DNA of 64,000 nucleotides from Prauserella_A oleivorans. Lineage in GTDB: Bacteria; Actinomycetota; Actinomycetes; Mycobacteriales; Pseudonocardiaceae. Shown one piece after another: positions 60,287 to 64,000 of the stretch (its first letter is position 1; each line of letters opens with the position of its first letter). Location: positions 2,604,001-2,668,000 of the forward strand of contig NZ_JBHUNT010000001.1 in NCBI RefSeq assembly GCF_042685745.1. The letters are read 5' to 3'. The position numbers and the translations under genes were made by a program. A model generated the notes under the pieces. The model was not told the origin of the DNA. It was given only the letters and a program-made list of their open reading frames with translations, and made no database searches.

Positions 60287-61155
60287 GGGTGCAGCCTAGC
60301 CAGGAAAGCCCTGCCCGAAACGGCGAACCGGCGAACCTTGCCGACGGCGACCCGCCGGTGCAGCACCGCGTAGTCGGCCGCGACGATCTCGTCGAGAATG
60401 GCGCGGTACAGCGTGAAGGCCGTCCGCACGCACGGCCGGGAATCCTTGCGCAGCAACGCGATGCCCGGTTCCGCCCGCCGGTAGACCGCGCGATTGCGGG
60501 CCACGAGTGCCGCCAGCGCCCGGCGGATCCGCCGGTCCGTTCCGCCCGTGGCGACGGACCACTCCAGCAGCTCTCGGTCGACGCCGAAGGCGGCCAGTTC
60601 GTCGGCGGGCAGGTACACGCGGCCGCGGCGCAGGTCCTCGCCGACGTCGCGGAGGAAGTTCGTCAGCTGGAACGCCTCGCCCAGCGCCGCCGCGTACGGC
60701 GTGGCCTCCTCCCGGGGCGCCACGGTCCCCAGCACCGGCAGCATCTGCAAGCCGATCACGCACGCCGAGCCGTACATGTACTCGCGCAACCGGGCATACG
60801 TCGGGTAGTCGCGCACGTGGAGGTCCATCCGCATCGAGTGCAGGAACGCGTCGAACAGCTCGCGGGGCAGGTCGTGGCGTCGCACCGTGTCGGCGAAGGC
60901 CGCCAGCACCGGATCGGCGGGCCGCCGCCCGGCGAAGACGTCGTCGAGCAGCCGGGAGTACTCCGCGAGCGCCGCGGCCGGGTCCGAGCCCGGGCGCGGG
61001 TTGTCCACGGCGTCGTCGACACAGCGGGCGAAGCCGTACAGGGCGTGGGTCGCCGGGCGCGCGCGGGCAGGCAGCAACAGCGTGGCGAGGTAGTAGGTGC
61101 GGCCGTGCCGGGCGGTGATTCGTCTGCAGAGGTCGTAGGCGGCGCGCAGGCTCAT
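60283..61155 (-). CDS. crtB: Phytoene synthase
   Basis: A 290-residue trans-isoprenyl synthase that couples two GGPP into phytoene. FARCVDDAVDN is the first Asp-rich motif and FQLTNFLRDVGEDLRRGRVYLP the second. YGSACVIGLQMLPVLG is the usual hydrophobic helix. Squalene-type use of FPP is less likely, given crtE and crtI alongside. It overlaps crtI (ATGA) upstream and the LLM gene downstream. Confidence 0.93.
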   Translation of the reverse strand: MSLRAAYDLCRRITARHGRTYYLATLLLPARARPATHALYGFARCVDDAVDNPRPGSDPAAALAEYSRLLDDVFAGRRPADPVLAAFADTVRRHDLPRELFDAFLHSMRMDLHVRDYPTYARLREYMYGSACVIGLQMLPVLGTVAPREEATPYAAALGEAFQLTNFLRDVGEDLRRGRVYLPADELAAFGVDRELLEWSVATGGTDRRIRRALAALVARNRAVYRRAEPGIALLRKDSRPCVRTAFTLYRAILDEIVAADYAVLHRRVAVGKVRRFAVSGRAFLARLHP

Positions 61156-62627
61156 CGCCCGGTGATCCTCGCGGCCGCCAGCCGCCCGGAGATCAGCACG
61201 GGCGGTATCCCCACCCCCGGTGTCGTCCCGCACCCCGCGAGCACCACGTTGGCCGCGCCGCGGACCAGGTTCGCCGGCCGGAACGGTCCGGTCTGGGCGA
61301 ACGTGTGCGCCAGCGAGAACGGGGTGCCCGCGGCGTGACCGAGTTCGGCCCAGTCCTGCGGTGTGACGAGCCTGCGGACCCGGAACTCGCCCGCGAACCC
61401 GGTCAACCCGCGGCCGGCCAGGGTGCGGAGCAGCTCGTCGCGGTAGGCGGGGCCGATCCGTGCCCAGTCCAGCGGGCCCGTGTGCAGGTTCGGTGCGGGC
61501 GCCAGGACGGAGAGCACCTGCCTGCCCGCGGGCGCGAGGCCCGGGTCCGTCGCCGTCGGGCGGGTCACGAGCAGCGACGGGTCGCTCATCAGCCGCCCCT
61601 CGTGGATGATCTCGGAGAAGGTGCCGTGCCAGCGCTCGCCGAAGAAAATCGTGTGGTGGTCGAGCTGGTCCCAGCTGCGTGCGCTGTCGCCGTAGAGGAC
61701 CACGGCCGAGGGCGAGAAACGCAACCGCAGCGGACGCCGCGGCCGGATGCCCAGCAGCTGGTAGGCGGTGGTCAGTTCGGTCGCGAGCACCACGGCGTCA
61801 CACTCGATCCGCTCGCCCTGGCTCGTGCGCACCGCCCGCACCCGCTCGCCGACGCGCTCCAGCCACGCCGCCTGCGTACCGAACCGCGCCGACGCGCCCG
61901 CCTGCTCGGCGGCGTCGGCCATCGCCCGGGCGATCCCGCCCATCCCGCCGAGCGGGTAGTAGACGCCGCCGACCGTGTCCATGAACGAGATGACGCCGTA
62001 GGCGCCGAGCGCCCGCTGCGGGTCCAGCCCGGCGTAGAGCGACTGGAACGAGAACAACCTGCGTACCCGGTCGTCGGAGAGGAACCGCGCGATCCTCGGC
62101 CCGAGCCTGCCGAACCCGCCCAGGGCCGCCAGCTTGGCCAGCTCCGGCCGCACGAGGTCCAGCGGGGAGTCGAAGTTGCCGCCGATGAAGTGGTCCTTCT
62201 GCACGGCGTAGAGGTCGGTGAGCCACTGGCGCAGCCGCCGGTAGCCGAGCGCCTCCGCCGGGCCCGCCGCCGCCCGGATCTCGGCCTCCATCGCCTCGGC
62301 GTCGGTGTGCACGGCCAGGGTGCTGCCGTCGGCGAAGTGCGCCCGGTAGGCGGGATCGAGCGGGACGAGGGTCAGCCGCTCCGCCGTCTTCTGCCCCACG
62401 GCGGCGAACGCCTCGTCGAGCAACTCCGGCATGGTGAGCACGCTGGCTCCGGTGTCCACGGTGTAGCCGTCGGCGAACTCGGTCCCGACCCGGCCGCCCG
62501 GCCGCGGATCCCGCTCGAGCAGCGTCACCTGCCTGCCCGCGCCGAGCAGGTGCAGGGTGGCGGACAGGCCGGCCAGGCCCGCGCCCACCACCACGACCCG
62601 ATCGGTCGCACCGGAAACCGTCCGCAT
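61152..62627 (-). CDS. crtI: Phytoene desaturase
   Basis: A 491-residue FAD-dependent CrtI-type desaturase that converts phytoene to lycopene or a shorter conjugated product. VVVVGAGLAGLSATLHLLGA is the FAD loop; LLERDPRPGGRVGTEF and VDTGASVLTMPELLDEAF follow. NLVRGAANVVLAGCGTTPGV near the C-terminus closes the FAD site. The ATG overlaps the last base of crtE, giving TGATG. The number of desaturations cannot be read from sequence. Confidence 0.93.
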   Translation of the reverse strand: MRTVSGATDRVVVVGAGLAGLSATLHLLGAGRQVTLLERDPRPGGRVGTEFADGYTVDTGASVLTMPELLDEAFAAVGQKTAERLTLVPLDPAYRAHFADGSTLAVHTDAEAMEAEIRAAAGPAEALGYRRLRQWLTDLYAVQKDHFIGGNFDSPLDLVRPELAKLAALGGFGRLGPRIARFLSDDRVRRLFSFQSLYAGLDPQRALGAYGVISFMDTVGGVYYPLGGMGGIARAMADAAEQAGASARFGTQAAWLERVGERVRAVRTSQGERIECDAVVLATELTTAYQLLGIRPRRPLRLRFSPSAVVLYGDSARSWDQLDHHTIFFGERWHGTFSEIIHEGRLMSDPSLLVTRPTATDPGLAPAGRQVLSVLAPAPNLHTGPLDWARIGPAYRDELLRTLAGRGLTGFAGEFRVRRLVTPQDWAELGHAAGTPFSLAHTFAQTGPFRPANLVRGAANVVLAGCGTTPGVGIPPVLISGRLAAARITGR

Positions 62628-63718
62628 CAGTGAGTCCTCTGGGTCGCCTTGATCGCCAGCTCGGTGAGCCGCTTCGGTGCCGGGTCGGCGAGGTCGGCGG
62701 TGGTCAGGGAATCCAGCGCCGACGCGGTGAGTGTCTCGATGCGCCGCTCCACCTCGGCCACGGCGCCGAGGTCGGTGAGGACGTCCCGCACCCGCTCGAC
62801 GTCGTTCCCGGTCAGGTCGGGGTTACCCACGGCGGCGGTGATGATGTCCGCGTCGTGCCCTCGGTTCCGCTCGGCGGCGAACCGCAGGCCGAGGGCCAGC
62901 AGCAGGGTGCGCTTGCCCTCGCGGAGGTCGTCGCCCGCGGGCTTGCCGGTGACCGACGGGTCGCCGAACACGCCGAGCAGGTCGTCGCGCAGCTGGAACG
63001 CCACCCCGAGGTCGCGGCCGAACGCCAGCAGCGACTCGATCAACTCCGTGCTCGCCCCCGCGAGCGCCGCGCCGAGGTGCAGCGGCCGCTGGACGGTGTA
63101 GGCGGCCGTCTTGAGCCGGTCGATCCGCAGCGCGGCCTCCACGGAGGCGTCCCCGGTCGCCTGGGTGTGGACGTCGAGGTACTGCCCGGCCAGGACCTCC
63201 GTGCGCATGGCCCGCCACGCCGGCCGGCCCGCCCGCAGCACGGCGGGCGGCAACGGAGCCTCGGAGAACATGTCGTCGGCCCACGCGAGCGCCAGGTCAC
63301 CGATGAGCACGGCGGCGGCGAGCCCGAACGCGTCGGCCGAGCCCAGCCAGCCGTGCTCGGCGTGCCTGCCCGCGAACGCCACGTGCACGGTCGGTGACCC
63401 GCGGCGGGAGTCGGAGGAGTCGAGCACGTCGTCGTGGATGAGCGCGCAGGCCTGGATCAGCTCCAGGCTCGCCACCGCCCGCAGCACCCCGGGGGCGTGG
63501 TCGCCTGCCGGGTCGCCGCCCGCGCCGCGCCAGGCCCACCACGCGAACGTCGGCCGCATCCGCTTGCCGCCGCCCAGCACGAAATCGCACAGGGCGGCGG
63601 TGGCGGGCTCGAACGCCGGTTCGGTGTGCCCGATCGACTCGCTCGCCTCCCGCAGGAACTCGGCGAGGACGGTGTTGACATGGGCAGCCAGGTCGGCGTC
63701 GTAGTCGGGCTCGCTCAT
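62627..63718 (-). CDS. crtE: Geranylgeranyl diphosphate synthase, IdsA2/CrtE-like
   Basis: A 363-residue all-trans prenyl diphosphate synthase. GGGKRMRPTFAWW is the substrate-binding segment. LIHDDVLDSSDSRRG carries the first Asp-rich motif (DDxxD) and FQLRDDLLGVFGD the second. It makes the C20 precursor for crtB. It is the first gene of crtE-crtI-crtB-LLM and corresponds to Rv2173, next to metF. ATG 63718 sits 36 bp from the divergent metF start. The chain length is assigned by context. Confidence 0.92.
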   Translation of the reverse strand: MSEPDYDADLAAHVNTVLAEFLREASESIGHTEPAFEPATAALCDFVLGGGKRMRPTFAWWAWRGAGGDPAGDHAPGVLRAVASLELIQACALIHDDVLDSSDSRRGSPTVHVAFAGRHAEHGWLGSADAFGLAAAVLIGDLALAWADDMFSEAPLPPAVLRAGRPAWRAMRTEVLAGQYLDVHTQATGDASVEAALRIDRLKTAAYTVQRPLHLGAALAGASTELIESLLAFGRDLGVAFQLRDDLLGVFGDPSVTGKPAGDDLREGKRTLLLALGLRFAAERNRGHDADIITAAVGNPDLTGNDVERVRDVLTDLGAVAEVERRIETLTASALDSLTTADLADPAPKRLTELAIKATQRTH

Positions 63719-63754
63719 GCCTCCATCGTTCCAGGTCGGTATGTCGTCAGTAGC

Positions 63755-64000
63755 ATGAGCGGCATGACGTCGGTGATCGAGCGGCTGTGTGGCGACCGCC
63801 CGGTCTTCTCCGTGGAATTCTTCCCGCCGCGGGACGACGCCGACGAGGCCGTCCTGTGGCGGTCGATCCGCGAGCTGGAGCAACTCGACCCCGCCTACAT
63901 GTCGATCACCTACGGCGCCGGCGGATCCAGCCGCGACGGCACCATTCGCAGCATCGCCCGGGTCGCCACGGAGACCACGCTCGTGCCGATGGCGCATCTG
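63755..64000 (+). CDS. metF: Methylenetetrahydrofolate reductase, 3' part missing
   Basis: The first 82 residues of MTHFR run off the window edge. VFSVEFFPPRDDADEAVLW holds the N-terminal catalytic Glu, and MSITYGAGGSSRDGT the second conserved strand. The enzyme makes 5-methyl-THF for methionine synthesis. ATG 63755 or ATG 63764 may be the start. It is divergent from crtE, like Rv2172c next to Rv2173. Confidence 0.9.
   Translation, partial: MSGMTSVIERLCGDRPVFSVEFFPPRDDADEAVLWRSIRELEQLDPAYMSITYGAGGSSRDGTIRSIARVATETTLVPMAHL

Overview
The window is high-GC actinobacterial DNA with frequent GTG starts and many 1-8 bp gene overlaps. Gene content and order point to the Mycobacteriales/Pseudonocardiales side of the Actinobacteria. 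Several blocks match Mycobacterium tuberculosis gene order: the Rv3026c-Rv3032 block (acyltransferases, etfAB, methylglucose polysaccharide genes), the Rv1606-Rv1614 block (hisI, antiporter, trpE, trp membrane protein, trpCBA, lgt) and the Rv2172c-Rv2178c block (aroG, pknL, Rv2175c, prenyl synthase, methylenetetrahydrofolate reductase). Other features suggest a Pseudonocardiaceae-like genome rather than Mycobacterium: a valine dehydrogenase, a crtEIB carotenoid operon and 21-bp intergenic repeats. The family is an inference; no 16S gene is present. No rRNA, tRNA, insertion sequence, prophage or CRISPR array was seen.

Region by region. 1-2.8 kb: glyoxylate shunt (aceA 3' part, aceB). 2.85-3.95 kb: an OhrR-like regulator divergent from a small membrane protein, bracketed by two clusters of a 21-bp repeat. 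3.96-9.3 kb: glycosyltransferase, GH57 branching enzyme and methyltransferase like the Rv3030-Rv3032 methylglucose lipopolysaccharide genes, with a GH2 hydrolase inserted in the opposite direction. 9.4-12.6 kb: a small protein, DegV and etfBA, the latter preceded by a 26-bp palindrome. 12.7-16.4 kb: a translationally coupled GNAT/PlsC/tryptophan dioxygenase set, then valine dehydrogenase. 16.4-20.7 kb: DUF5302, a VanW-type cell-wall protein, a phosphoesterase and a PHP protein. 20.8-27.2 kb: MFS, hisH, priA, hisF and hisI, with a flavin-type oxidoreductase and a GT-C membrane glycosyltransferase inside. 27-36.4 kb: antiporter, eRF1-like protein, TetR, the trp genes and lgt. No trpF is seen, which fits a bifunctional PriA. 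36.4-40.9 kb: methyltransferase, an SDR behind a KstR-type site, and a btuFCD cobalamin importer under a cobalamin riboswitch. 41-47.3 kb: gltB and gltD, with a duplicated junction. 47.4-51 kb: a more AT-rich accessory cassette with features of type VII secretion substrates, including three small membrane proteins that share a C- or N-terminal module. 51-57.8 kb: secreted trypsin-like protease, type II DAHP synthase, WS/DGAT acyltransferase, PASTA kinase (PknL-like) and its Rv2175c-like partner. 57.8-64 kb: MFS, CGNR protein, LLM oxidoreductase, crtB, crtI, crtE and the start of metF.

The genes form linked themes. Acetate/fatty-acid use appears in the glyoxylate shunt, ETF and acyltransferases. 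Aromatic amino acid and histidine synthesis appears in aroG, trp, his and priA. Nitrogen assimilation appears in gltBD and valine dehydrogenase. The cell envelope is represented by VanW, lgt, GT-C, the MGLP-like genes and the PASTA kinase. The least understood part, and the best candidate for something undescribed, is the six-gene cassette at 47390-50992.
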